A stretch of DNA of 64,000 nt from Caldicellulosiruptor saccharolyticus DSM 8903 (GTDB taxonomy: Bacteria > Bacillota > Thermoanaerobacteria > Caldicellulosiruptorales > Caldicellulosiruptoraceae), in the NCBI RefSeq assembly GCF_000016545.1, contig NC_009437.1, positions 1,937,394 to 2,001,393 on the forward strand. The letters are read 5' to 3'. The notes below the pieces were generated by a model, which saw only the letters and a program-made list of their open reading frames with translations, did no database searches and was not told the origin of the DNA. Position numbers and translations under genes: made by a program. Position 1 is the stretch's first letter. Every line of letters begins with the position of its first letter. Of the stretch, positions 51,708 through 60,524 are shown piece after piece.

Positions 51708-51861
51708 TTAACCTCTTACACATTTTCTATACCCTTTTTTCATTAAAAAATAACAATCCATTTTGATTTTCATAAAAAAGGCTGAAAAGCAATTATGACT
51801 CTTTATTTATTGTAAGCTAAATATTATAATATAACTTAAACATGGAGGTGAATGTTATACG

Positions 51862-53166
51862 TTGAAAATTGCTTTTTATACACTTGGGTGCAAGGTAAAT
51901 CAGTACGAAACACAGGCTATTGCTGAAACCTTTGAAAGATTGGGTTATGAGATAGTAGACTTTGACCAAGAAGCAGATATATACGTTATAAACACATGCA
52001 CAGTTACAAATGTAAGTGACAGAAAGTCAAGACAGGCAATAAAACGAGCTAAAAAGACATCACCAGATAGTATAGTTGTTGTAATGGGGTGCTATCCGCA
52101 GGTTTACCCGCAAGAGGTTCAAAAGATTGAGGGAGTTGATATAATTGTTGGTACAAGGGATAGAGAAAAGATTGTAGAGTATGTAACCGAATATTTAAAA
52201 CAGAAAAAGAAGATTTTAGCTGTTAATAATGAATATAAAAGGGATACTTTTGAAGAGTTAAAAATTTCAAGCTTTAATGAGAGGACGAGGGCTTTTATAA
52301 AAATAGAAGAAGGTTGCGAACAGTTTTGTTCTTACTGTATAATTCCATATGCAAGAGGTTCTGTTGTGAGCAGAAGCTTAAGTTCCATTTTAGACGAGGT
52401 ACAAAGACTTGCTTCAAATGGGTACAAAGAGTTTGTAATTACAGGTATTAATATCTCAGCATATGGCAAAGATTTGGATTATAAGGTTACACTTGTTGAT
52501 GTAATAGAAGAAATTAGCAAGATTGAAAAGGTAAGACGAATTAGGTTGAGTTCTCTTGAGCCAATTGTTATGAAAGAAGATTTTATAAAAAGATTAGTAA
52601 AGATAGAGAAGTTATGTCATCACTTGCATCTGTCACTTCAAAGTGGAAGTGACAAGATTTTGAAACTTATGAATAGGCACTATACAACTGATGAGTACAG
52701 ACAAATTGTAGAGATGGTAAGAGGTTATTGGAATGATGTTGCTTTTACAACAGATATTATCGTGGGTTTTCCAGGGGAGAGTGATGAGGATTTTGAAAGG
52801 ACTGTAGAGTTTGTAAAGGAGATAGGATTTTCAAGAATTCATGTTTTTAGGTTTTCACCCAAAAAAGGTACAAATGCATATAATATGCCATATCAAGTAA
52901 ATAGTGCAGAGAAAGAAAAGAGAAGCGAGATTTTAAAAAGTGTAGCAAGAAAACTTTCATTTGGTTTTCACAAAAAGTTTGAAGGGAAAATAGTGGATGT
53001 TTTAATAGAAGAAAACTCAAGCTTAGAAGGATATTTTGAAGGGTACTCGGGAAATTACATTCGTACACTTGTTCCAAAAACAGAGTCAATTAGAGTTGGT
53101 GAAATTTACAAGGTCAAGGTGAAGGAAGCTTTTGAGCAGTATGTTATTGGTGATATAATATTTTAA
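51862..53166 (+). CDS. mtaB: tRNA (t6A37) C2-methylthiotransferase MtaB
   Basis: A 434-residue radical SAM enzyme that thiomethylates t6A37 in tRNAs reading ANN codons. The MTTase N-terminal domain has FYTLGCKVNQYETQA and NTCTVTNVSDRKSRQ, with cysteines for one cluster completed by MGCYPQ. The radical SAM motif CxxxCxxC is GCEQFCSYCIIPYARG near residue 153. LHLSLQSGSDKILKLMNR near 255 and a C-terminal TRAM domain follow. The start is TTG; GGAGGTG is 13 nt upstream, rather far. TATAAT at 51825-51830 is probably its -10. pheST follows closely. Confidence 0.92.
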   Translation: MKIAFYTLGCKVNQYETQAIAETFERLGYEIVDFDQEADIYVINTCTVTNVSDRKSRQAIKRAKKTSPDSIVVVMGCYPQVYPQEVQKIEGVDIIVGTRDREKIVEYVTEYLKQKKKILAVNNEYKRDTFEELKISSFNERTRAFIKIEEGCEQFCSYCIIPYARGSVVSRSLSSILDEVQRLASNGYKEFVITGINISAYGKDLDYKVTLVDVIEEISKIEKVRRIRLSSLEPIVMKEDFIKRLVKIEKLCHHLHLSLQSGSDKILKLMNRHYTTDEYRQIVEMVRGYWNDVAFTTDIIVGFPGESDEDFERTVEFVKEIGFSRIHVFRFSPKKGTNAYNMPYQVNSAEKEKRSEILKSVARKLSFGFHKKFEGKIVDVLIEENSSLEGYFEGYSGNYIRTLVPKTESIRVGEIYKVKVKEAFEQYVIGDIIF

Positions 53167-53183
53167 AAAAGGTGGTGTTTGTT

Positions 53184-54206
53184 TTGAACATTGACATCTC
53201 AAACTTAAAAGTTCAGTGTATGGGTGAAATAGCAAATGTTAAAAATTTAAAAGAACTTGAAGAGTTTCAAATAAAGTATTTAGGGAAAAAGGGTATTGTT
53301 AAAAATATGCTAAAAGAACTCTCCACCCTCCCTTCGGACAAGAGAGCACAAGCTGGAAGACAGTTGAATGAACTGAGAGACTTTATTGAATCCCAGATAA
53401 ATGAGTTACGCAAAAAATTTGAGGAAGAGGAAAAACAAAAAAGAATACAAAAAGAGAGAATTGATGTTACAATACCAGGAAAAAGAGTGGAAGTAGGGGC
53501 AATTCATATCCTGTCGCAGGTACAAAAAGAGATTAGTGAGATATTTTTAAGCATGGGCTATGAGATTGCTGAGGGACCTGAGGTAGAGCTTGACTATTAT
53601 AACTTTGAAGCTTTGAATATTCCTGCGGACCATCCAGCGCGTGACACTCAGGATACTTTTTATATCTCAGATGATGTTTTGCTAAGAACACATACATCAC
53701 CAGTTCAGATTCGAGTTATGAAGAGCAAAAAGCCCCCAATTAAAATAATTTCACCTGGAAGAGTTTACAGATCTGATGAGGTTGATGCAACACATTCGCC
53801 TATTTTTCACCAGATAGAAGGACTTTTTGTGGACAAAGGGGTTACAATGGCTGATTTGAAAGGAACGCTTGAGGTTTTTGCAAAGAGGTTTTTTGGTGAA
53901 GAAACAAGAGTAAGGTTCAGACCTCATCATTTTCCGTTTACCGAACCATCTGCTGAGGTTGATATCTCATGTATATTTTGTGGGGGAAAAGGGTGTAAGA
54001 CTTGCAAAGGAGAAGGGTGGATTGAAATCTTAGGTGCAGGAATGGTACACAGAAAGGTTTTGGCAAATTGCGACATTGACCCAGATGAATACACAGGGTT
54101 TGCATTTGGTATGGGTGTTGAAAGGATAGCGCTGTTGAAATATGAGATTGAGGATATTAGACTTTTTTATGAAAATGACCTGAGATTTTTGAAACAATTT
54201 AGATAA
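53184..54206 (+). CDS. pheS: Phenylalanine--tRNA ligase alpha subunit
   Basis: A 340-residue class II synthetase subunit. It has an N-terminal coiled-coil arm (residues 10-90, rich in Lys and Glu). The catalytic domain follows, with GYEIAEGPEVELDYYNFEAL near 118, DTQDTFYI near 150, the motif 2 loop RVYRSDEVDATHSPIFHQIE near 190, and motif 3 GFAFGMGVERIALLKY near 305. A small CxxC-type insert (CIFCGGKGCKTCKGEGW) is seen. The TTG at 53184 has AGGTGGTG 6 nt upstream. No T-box leader fits in the 17-nt gap after mtaB. Confidence 0.94.
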   Translation: MNIDISNLKVQCMGEIANVKNLKELEEFQIKYLGKKGIVKNMLKELSTLPSDKRAQAGRQLNELRDFIESQINELRKKFEEEEKQKRIQKERIDVTIPGKRVEVGAIHILSQVQKEISEIFLSMGYEIAEGPEVELDYYNFEALNIPADHPARDTQDTFYISDDVLLRTHTSPVQIRVMKSKKPPIKIISPGRVYRSDEVDATHSPIFHQIEGLFVDKGVTMADLKGTLEVFAKRFFGEETRVRFRPHHFPFTEPSAEVDISCIFCGGKGCKTCKGEGWIEILGAGMVHRKVLANCDIDPDEYTGFAFGMGVERIALLKYEIEDIRLFYENDLRFLKQFR

Positions 54207-54241
54207 AAATTGAATTTAAGTTACAAAAGGAGTGAAGGGTT

Positions 54242-56614
54242 TTGAAGGTATCTCTTGAGTGGCTAAAAAGCCTTGTTGAGATAGACTGTTCTGTTGATGA
54301 ACTTGTTGAGAAGCTCACAATGAGTGGAACAAAAGTTGAAGGGTATGAGAAAAGACTTGATTCTGTCAAAAATGTAGTTGTTGGCAAGATATTGGATGTA
54401 TTTTTGCATCCAGAGAATCCTAATTTGTTTGTTTGCAAGGTTGATGTAAGGGAATGTGTATTGACAATAATCACCGCTGCTAAAAATATTTATAAAGGTG
54501 CTTTTGTGCCTGTCGCAAAACCTGGTGCAAGTCTGGCAAACGGCAAGGTGATTGACAAGTTAGAATTCAAAGGTGTTGTATCAGAAGGCATGCTTTGTTC
54601 CTTAGATGAGCTTGGACTGACAAGTGCTGAGTTTCCTTATGCTGATGAGGATGGAATTTTCATTATTGAAGGTATAGATGATAACAAACTTGGAGTTGAT
54701 ATAAAAGAGGCTTTAAAGATAGACGATATAATTATAGACTTTGAGATAACATCTAATAGGCCAGACTGTTTGAGTGTTGTTGGTTTAGCAAGAGAGATTG
54801 CAGCTGTTTTGAAGAAAAAATTAAAATTTCCGAACTTAAGCTATATAGAAGTTGATGACAAAATAGAGAATTATCTTGATAAAATTGAGATTCAAGATGG
54901 GAATATTTGTAGAAGGTATATTGGCAAGGTGATAAAAAATGTAAATATTGGACCATCACCTGAATGGCTTAGAAAAAGACTTATAGCCTGTGGTGTTCGT
55001 CCAATAAATAATATTGTAGATGTTACAAACTACGTAATGCTTGAAATAGGTCAGCCTCTTCATGCATTTGATTTGAGAAAAATTCATGGCAGAAATATCT
55101 TTGTGAGACTTGCAAATGATGATGAAGAGATTATTACTCTTGATGGTGTAAAAAGAACTTTGAGGCCCGTGGATATAGTAATTGCGGATGAAGATAGGGC
55201 AATTGCAGTAGCTGGTGTGATGGGTGGCTTGGAAACAGAGGTTGACGAAAATACTAAAACGGTGCTGCTTGAGTCGGCTACATTCAACCCTGCAATGGTG
55301 CGAAGAACTTCAAGGTATTTAGGTCTTAGAACAGAAGCATCAAACAGGTTTGAAAAAGGTCTTAGCCCTTACTTTGCGGAGGTTGCAATACAACGAGCAT
55401 GTGCACTTATTGAAGAAATAGGAGCTGGTGAGGTTGTAAAAGGCACAATAGACACTTATTTAGTTCCTCAGCAGCAGGTCACAGTCAAAGCCGATTTTTC
55501 GTATATAGAAAAGTTGCTTGGAGTAAGTGTACCACATGATAATGTAATTGAAATCTTAGAAAGGCTTGAAATTTTGTATGACAGCCAAAAAAATGTTTTT
55601 ATTGTTCCACCATTTAGGGTTGATATTATTGATATGGCAGATATATCTGAAGAAGTAATAAGAATCTACGGTTATGACAAAATACCCTCAAGAGTTTATA
55701 TGGGAAATGCAATCTCCTCAGGACTTACTCAAAAACAAAAGATGGTAAATGACATCAAAAGTTTCCTTGCAAATAATGGTTACTATGAGATTTATTCGTA
55801 TTCTTTTGAATCACCGAAAGTTTATGAGATTTTAAAAGGGTACAGTTTAGATGATGCTGTTAAAATTTTAAATCCGCTTGGAGAAGATTTTTCGATTATG
55901 AGAATGCAACTTTTAAGTTCAATCCTCAAAGCAATCAATCTTAATCTTTCACGAAATATCAAAGATATTAAGATATTTGAACTTGCGCCTGTGTTCAAAA
56001 AATCAAACGATAAGTTGCCAGATGAAAAGCTTGTATTGGCATTAGGAAATATTGGGCAGGACTTCTACTTTGTAAAAGGAACTTTGGAAAACCTTTTTGA
56101 TTTGCTAATGATTGAAGATGTAGAATTTTCTTCTGACCATACTAATTTAAATCTGCATCCAACGAGGTCTGCGAAAATTACATCAAAAGATAAAATAATA
56201 GGGTATATTGGTGAGGTCCATCCAGATGTTTTAAGTGGTTTTGACATTCAAGGAAGGGCAATATATGCTGAAGTTTACATTGATAAGCTTTTAGAGCTTG
56301 AAAAAAAGAAAAAGAAATATGTACCACTCCCCAGATATCCAGCTATTGAAAGAGATTATGCATTTTTGGTACCTGACGAGATTGAAAGCAGAGTAATTGA
56401 AGATGTATTTAAAAAATATGCGTCAGAGATTTTAGAAGAGTTTTATTTATTTGATGTTTACAAGGGACAGCAGATAAAAGAAGGATTTAAAAGCTATGCA
56501 TACAAAGCAGTTTTCAGATCAAAAGAAAAGACATTGTCAGACGGCGACATCTTGCCATTACAAGAAAAGATATTAGGCGAGCTAAAAAATTACAATATTG
56601 GTCTTAGGGAGTAG
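54242..56614 (+). CDS. pheT: Phenylalanine--tRNA ligase beta subunit
   Basis: A 790-residue large subunit of the heterotetramer. Domains in order are the tRNA-binding EMAP-like domain (about 40-150), the B3/B4 editing domain (about 205-380, with EITSNRPDCLSVVGLAREI near 165 just before it), the B5 domain (400-470), the inactive synthetase-like core (480-690), and the anticodon-binding FDX-ACB domain at the end (PRYPAIERDYAFLVP, DVYKGQQIKEGFKSYAY). AAAGGAGTGA precedes the TTG start. The length fits the bacterial family. Confidence 0.94.
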   Translation: MKVSLEWLKSLVEIDCSVDELVEKLTMSGTKVEGYEKRLDSVKNVVVGKILDVFLHPENPNLFVCKVDVRECVLTIITAAKNIYKGAFVPVAKPGASLANGKVIDKLEFKGVVSEGMLCSLDELGLTSAEFPYADEDGIFIIEGIDDNKLGVDIKEALKIDDIIIDFEITSNRPDCLSVVGLAREIAAVLKKKLKFPNLSYIEVDDKIENYLDKIEIQDGNICRRYIGKVIKNVNIGPSPEWLRKRLIACGVRPINNIVDVTNYVMLEIGQPLHAFDLRKIHGRNIFVRLANDDEEIITLDGVKRTLRPVDIVIADEDRAIAVAGVMGGLETEVDENTKTVLLESATFNPAMVRRTSRYLGLRTEASNRFEKGLSPYFAEVAIQRACALIEEIGAGEVVKGTIDTYLVPQQQVTVKADFSYIEKLLGVSVPHDNVIEILERLEILYDSQKNVFIVPPFRVDIIDMADISEEVIRIYGYDKIPSRVYMGNAISSGLTQKQKMVNDIKSFLANNGYYEIYSYSFESPKVYEILKGYSLDDAVKILNPLGEDFSIMRMQLLSSILKAINLNLSRNIKDIKIFELAPVFKKSNDKLPDEKLVLALGNIGQDFYFVKGTLENLFDLLMIEDVEFSSDHTNLNLHPTRSAKITSKDKIIGYIGEVHPDVLSGFDIQGRAIYAEVYIDKLLELEKKKKKYVPLPRYPAIERDYAFLVPDEIESRVIEDVFKKYASEILEEFYLFDVYKGQQIKEGFKSYAYKAVFRSKEKTLSDGDILPLQEKILGELKNYNIGLRE

Positions 56615-56623
56615 TAGAGAAAA

Positions 56624-58768
56624 ATGGAGTGGTTGAAAGAGTTAAATAAAGAGCAATTAGAGGCGGTTCTTTCAACAGAAGGACCGCTTTTAGTATTGGC
56701 CGGAGCAGGTTCTGGCAAAACAAGAGTAATCACATACAGGATTGCATATATATTGAATATGGGGTTAGCAAAACCAAGCAATATACTGGCTATAACATTT
56801 ACTAATAAAGCAGCGGATGAGATGAAAGAGCGCATAAAAAAGCTTGTAAGTGTAGAGTCTTTTGCGGAGATGTGGGTTTCTACATTTCACTCTGCATGTG
56901 CTAAGATACTTAGAATGGAAGCACATAATATAGGATTTTCTAATAACTTTGTCATATTTGACATGCAAGATAGAAATCAGCTTTTAAAAGAGTGTTTTAC
57001 AAAGCTAAATATAGATGAAGAGAAACTTGAGCTTAAGTTTGTTTCAAGACTGATCAGCAATTTCAAGAATATGTTAGTAGGCCCTTCTGATGTTTATAAA
57101 GAAGGAAATGTAGACCCACGTGTTGTTGAGGTTTACAGGCTTTATAATAAACTATTAAAAGAGTATAATGCTTTTGACTTTGACGACCTTTTGTACTATA
57201 CAATAATGCTCTTTAAAACAAACCCAGACATATTAGAAAAGTATCAGCATAAGTTTAAATATATTTTAGTAGATGAATATCAAGATACAAACCATGCACA
57301 GTTTTACTTGATTTATCTACTTTCACAAAAACACAGAAATATCTGTGTTGTAGGCGATGATGACCAGAGCATTTACAGTTTCAGGGGTGCAGATGTAAGA
57401 AACATATTAGAATTTGAGAATGTTTTCCCAGATGCGAAGGTGATAAAGCTTGAAAAAAATTATCGCTCTACAAAGACAATTTTGTCTGCTGCAAATGAGG
57501 TTATAAAGAATAACAGAAACAGAAAGCCAAAGAGACTTTGGACAGATAACAACGAAGGTGAAAAAATTTATCTTTATCCAGCATTTGATGAGGTTGACGA
57601 GGCAAATTTTGTCTCAATGTCGATAAAGAATCTGATACAAGGTGGAATAAAGCCTTCTGAGATAGGAATCCTTTATAGGACAAATGCTCAGTCGCTAAAC
57701 TTTGAAAATGCTCTTTCTTCTCATTCAATCCCTTATAAGGTTGTAGGAAGTTTGCGATTTTACGAAAGAAAAGAGATAAAGGATATTATTGCATACTTAA
57801 GGCTTATAACCAATCCCGATGACAATTTAAGTTTGTTTAGAGTTATAAATGTTCCAAAAAGGGGAATAGGACCAAGCACAGTAGAGAAGATAAAGGTTTT
57901 GAGTGATGAATATGGGATTTCTGCTTATAGGTTGTTAAAAGAAAGAGGAGACTTTGAGTTTGACAGAAGAACATATGCAAAGTTGTATGACTTTATTTTA
58001 CTTTTAGAGAGCATGAGAACTGAGGCTGAGTCAAAGTCAGTGGTTGAGGTAATTGAACTTGTGCTTGATAAGACAAAGTATATGGAGAGCTTGCTCTCAA
58101 GTAAAAATGAGGAAGATTTTCAAAGAGCCAAAAACATAGAACAGCTAATCAGTGCAGCAGCTATGTTTGAAGAAGAAAATGAAGATAAAAGTTTGCAAAA
58201 CTTTTTGAACTCAATTACCTTGAGCTTTGAAGAAGATGATGGTCAAAAAGAAGATAAAGTCATGTTAATGACAGTCCATGCTGCGAAAGGTTTAGAATTT
58301 GAAGTGGTATTTTTGACTGGTCTTGAAGAAGGGCTATTTCCTCTTTTAAGGTCAGAAGGTGAAATTGAGTTGCAAAATGAACTCGAAGAAGAAAGAAGAC
58401 TTTGTTATGTGGCAATTACAAGGGCAAAGAGATTTTTAGTTCTAACATATGCAAACAACAGAAGAGTTTTTGGCCGATTTTCTTCAAGACAAAAGTCGAG
58501 TTTTATTGATGAGATTCCAATAAAATATATCCAGCAAATATATACACCGCTTAGTATTACAAAATCTTCTGGTGCACAAAGTATTAGCAATACGGAAGAT
58601 GGTATCAAAAAGGCCTTGGCTGTTGGCGATATAATACAACACAAAAAATTTGGTATTGGAAAGGTGTTATCTGTTTCAGAGGATATGAACGAAGTATTAA
58701 TAGACTTTGAAAAGTTTGGACAGAAAAGATTACTTTTATCATATGCAAATCTCATAAAGATTGGTTGA
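56624..58768 (+). CDS. pcrA: ATP-dependent DNA helicase PcrA/UvrD
   Basis: A 714-residue superfamily 1A helicase for repair and removal of blocks to replication. Motifs are Q-motif LNKEQLEAV, Walker A VLAGAGSGKTRVITYR near residue 25, Ia ITFTNKAADEMKERI, II VDEYQDTNHAQF near 222, III VVGDDDQSIYSFRGA near 245, IV KLEKNYRST, V VMLMTVHAAKGLEFEVVF near 545, and VI RRLCYVAITRAK near 590. A Tudor-like C-terminal domain (VGDIIQHKKFGIGKV onward), which binds RNA polymerase in PcrA, ends the protein. GGAG precedes the ATG; it begins 9 nt after pheT. Confidence 0.93.
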   Translation: MEWLKELNKEQLEAVLSTEGPLLVLAGAGSGKTRVITYRIAYILNMGLAKPSNILAITFTNKAADEMKERIKKLVSVESFAEMWVSTFHSACAKILRMEAHNIGFSNNFVIFDMQDRNQLLKECFTKLNIDEEKLELKFVSRLISNFKNMLVGPSDVYKEGNVDPRVVEVYRLYNKLLKEYNAFDFDDLLYYTIMLFKTNPDILEKYQHKFKYILVDEYQDTNHAQFYLIYLLSQKHRNICVVGDDDQSIYSFRGADVRNILEFENVFPDAKVIKLEKNYRSTKTILSAANEVIKNNRNRKPKRLWTDNNEGEKIYLYPAFDEVDEANFVSMSIKNLIQGGIKPSEIGILYRTNAQSLNFENALSSHSIPYKVVGSLRFYERKEIKDIIAYLRLITNPDDNLSLFRVINVPKRGIGPSTVEKIKVLSDEYGISAYRLLKERGDFEFDRRTYAKLYDFILLLESMRTEAESKSVVEVIELVLDKTKYMESLLSSKNEEDFQRAKNIEQLISAAAMFEEENEDKSLQNFLNSITLSFEEDDGQKEDKVMLMTVHAAKGLEFEVVFLTGLEEGLFPLLRSEGEIELQNELEEERRLCYVAITRAKRFLVLTYANNRRVFGRFSSRQKSSFIDEIPIKYIQQIYTPLSITKSSGAQSISNTEDGIKKALAVGDIIQHKKFGIGKVLSVSEDMNEVLIDFEKFGQKRLLLSYANLIKIG

Positions 58769-58776
58769 GGGGAAGA

Positions 58777-59223
58777 ATGAAACAGGTCATATACGAGATA
58801 GTTACAAACAAGGCTCTGCAAGTTGGTTTTGTTAGCTGGTTTGTTGCCCAATGTTTAAAGATAATAATAACCTTCTTCATGACACACCAGATAGACTTTA
58901 AAAAGTTCATAAGCTCAGGCGGAATGCCAAGTTCTCACTCAGCGTTTGCTTGCGGGCTTTCAACTGCGGTAGGGCTTATAGATGGTTTTAGCTCAACAAG
59001 TTTTGCTATTTCATTGACATTTACATTGATTGTGATGTATGACGCAGCTGGCGTGAGAAGAGAAGCTGGCAAACAAGCACAGACCCTGAATGAGCTCATA
59101 GAAATGTACTTTTCTCCACATTACAAGCCACAGTACAAATTGAAAGAGCTTATAGGTCACAAACCTACAGAAGTGTTTGTTGGAGCACTTCTTGGCATTT
59201 TAATAGCAACTATAATGATTTGA
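58777..59223 (+). CDS. Divergent PAP2 family protein (DUF212, YuiD-like)
   Basis: A 148-residue membrane protein with helices at about 16-36, 50-72, 75-95 and 128-146. The family motif FKKFISSGGMPSSHSAFACGLS lies near residue 30-50, and RREAGKQAQTLNELIE near 90. These are typical of DUF212, which resembles PAP2 phosphatases but keeps only part of their active site. ATG at 58777 follows GAGGGGAAG. Its stop codon overlaps the -35 of the OLE RNA promoter. Confidence 0.83.
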   Translation: MKQVIYEIVTNKALQVGFVSWFVAQCLKIIITFFMTHQIDFKKFISSGGMPSSHSAFACGLSTAVGLIDGFSSTSFAISLTFTLIVMYDAAGVRREAGKQAQTLNELIEMYFSPHYKPQYKLKELIGHKPTEVFVGALLGILIATIMI

Positions 59224-59248
59224 AGCTAAAAAGAAGCTGTGGTATAAT
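59220..59248 (+). promoter_or_regulatory. Promoter of OLE RNA
   Basis: TTGAAG at 59220-59225 and a perfect TATAAT at 59243-59248 are separated by 17 nt. Transcription would begin near 59255, about 30 nt before the terminal stem of the RNA. Confidence 0.7.
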
Positions 59249-59254
59249 ATTATT

Positions 59255-59905
59255 CTGAAAACTAAATAAAAAACGTCTACAAGATGGGATAGGGTGATGC
59301 AGTATCCTAGTCAGAGTGGCTGCTTTCGAAGGCGGGCCTAAAAATCCGCCAAAGGGCACACCGATGAAGTTCCTGGTTTTGGCTTCTGACGCCCAGTCAG
59401 GGGTTGAAGCTGGGAGTAAGGGATAAGGGAGTCCTGCAATGGCATGCAGGATGGAACCCTTTTCCCGTGGAGGCTAACGCACAAAAAGAAAACTAAATTC
59501 TTTTTGTGCGTTAGTAAAACCTACCACCAGGTACATCTATAATTAAGTAGATGTGCTTGGGGTAGTGTAGCCTGCCTTGAGCGAAATAGACGGATGGCCG
59601 AATTTATGGCTCCTCTAAAAATAGGGCCCGTTTTTAGAGGAGTCTTGAGGCCTGAAATCTATTTCGCAAAAGAGGCTAGAAAGCATGCCCTCTGTCGAGG
59701 AAAGCTCCTAGGCTGTGCCGACTTTCGGCTTTACGAAGGGGATTAAAGTGCGGACTTAGTGGCGATCTGGTTGTGTGTTGGGCAACCGCACACCCAGACT
59801 TTTAAAGGGAAACCGCCTCCTGGCGACGGGAGGTAAGTTTGGGGGAAATCCTACCAGACCTTAAGCCGCAAAATTTACCCTTCGTAAAATCACCCTATCC
59901 CATAA
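59255..59905 (+). ncRNA. OLE RNA (ornate, large, extremophilic RNA)
   Basis: A gap of about 730 nt without a credible open frame, richer in G+C than its surroundings and packed with complementary segments. The outermost stem joins 59284-59298 (ATGGGATAGGGTGAT) with 59889-59903 (perfect 15 bp). Inner helices include 59432-59438 with 59445-59451, 59420-59429 with 59457-59466, 59474-59490 with 59498-59514 (17 bp perfect), 59581-59589 with 59659-59667, and 59610-59621 with 59631-59642. Size, enclosing stem and position directly before the oapA-dxs genes fit OLE RNA, which forms a membrane complex with OapA and is linked to cold, alcohol and magnesium stress in Bacillus halodurans. The 5' end is estimated from the promoter. 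Confidence 0.9.
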
Positions 59906-59956
59906 ATTTGTATACTTTCAAAGCGTAGAGATTTTTTGTATATTTGGGGAGGAAAG

Positions 59957-60505
59957 ATGGGAAGTAAAAAGACACAAACTAAAAAGTCAGAGTATTTTAA
60001 ATGGGTCATATTTTTATTTGTATTGTCCTTTTTATTGTCAGCTTCTCTAAATTACATCTCGAGTATTGTGTCTGAAAAATTACCAATTACTATATCATTT
60101 GTATTATTGCTTGTAATAATTCTTTTGGGAATTTTATTTGATATAATAGGTATAGCAGCTACTGCTGCTGATGAAGTTCCTTTTCATGCCATGGCTGCAA
60201 AAAAAGTTAAAGGAGCAAAAAACAGTATTTGGCTCATTAAAAATGCAAGTAAAGTTTCTTCGATTTGCAATGATGTAATAGGAGACATCTGTGGGATATT
60301 GAGCGGTTCGCTCTCAGCAAGTATTGTTTTCTATATTTCAAAGAATAGTAACGCTGATATTGTGTTTCTTTCACTGATTTTAACAGCAACTGTTGCCGCT
60401 CTTACAATTTCAGGCAAGGCGATTGGCAAGTATTTTGCAATCAAAAAAAGTTATGATATAGTGAAAATAAGTGGAAAAATTCTCAGCATATTTATAAAGA
60501 CATAG
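59957..60505 (+). CDS. oapA: OLE-associated membrane protein OapA
   Basis: A 182-residue membrane protein encoded just after the OLE RNA. A basic N-terminus (GSKKTQTKKSEYFKW) precedes helices at about residues 17-36, 45-70, 110-132 and 135-160. Between them lies the conserved region FDIIGIAATAADEVPFHAMAAKKVKGAK near 60-90 and a DxxxD motif in NDVIGDICGI near 110. These match what is described for OapA, which binds OLE RNA and holds it at the membrane. The ATG at 59957 follows GGGGAGG; the long frame from 59936 would cover that site. dxs follows after 19 nt, so the two are probably co-transcribed with the RNA. Confidence 0.88.
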   Translation: MGSKKTQTKKSEYFKWVIFLFVLSFLLSASLNYISSIVSEKLPITISFVLLLVIILLGILFDIIGIAATAADEVPFHAMAAKKVKGAKNSIWLIKNASKVSSICNDVIGDICGILSGSLSASIVFYISKNSNADIVFLSLILTATVAALTISGKAIGKYFAIKKSYDIVKISGKILSIFIKT

Positions 60506-60524
60506 AAGTAGGAAGTGAGATGAT

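Noticed and set aside
58777-59223. DUF212 protein as a true acid phosphatase
   Set aside because: Only the GGMPSSH-like segment of the PAP2 active site is present; the other PAP2 motifs are missing, so activity should not be claimed.
59224-59956. Gap before oapA as a riboswitch, T-box or tmRNA
   Set aside because: No CCA end, tag frame or T-box motif is seen. The size, enclosing stem and place before oapA-dxs fit OLE RNA better.
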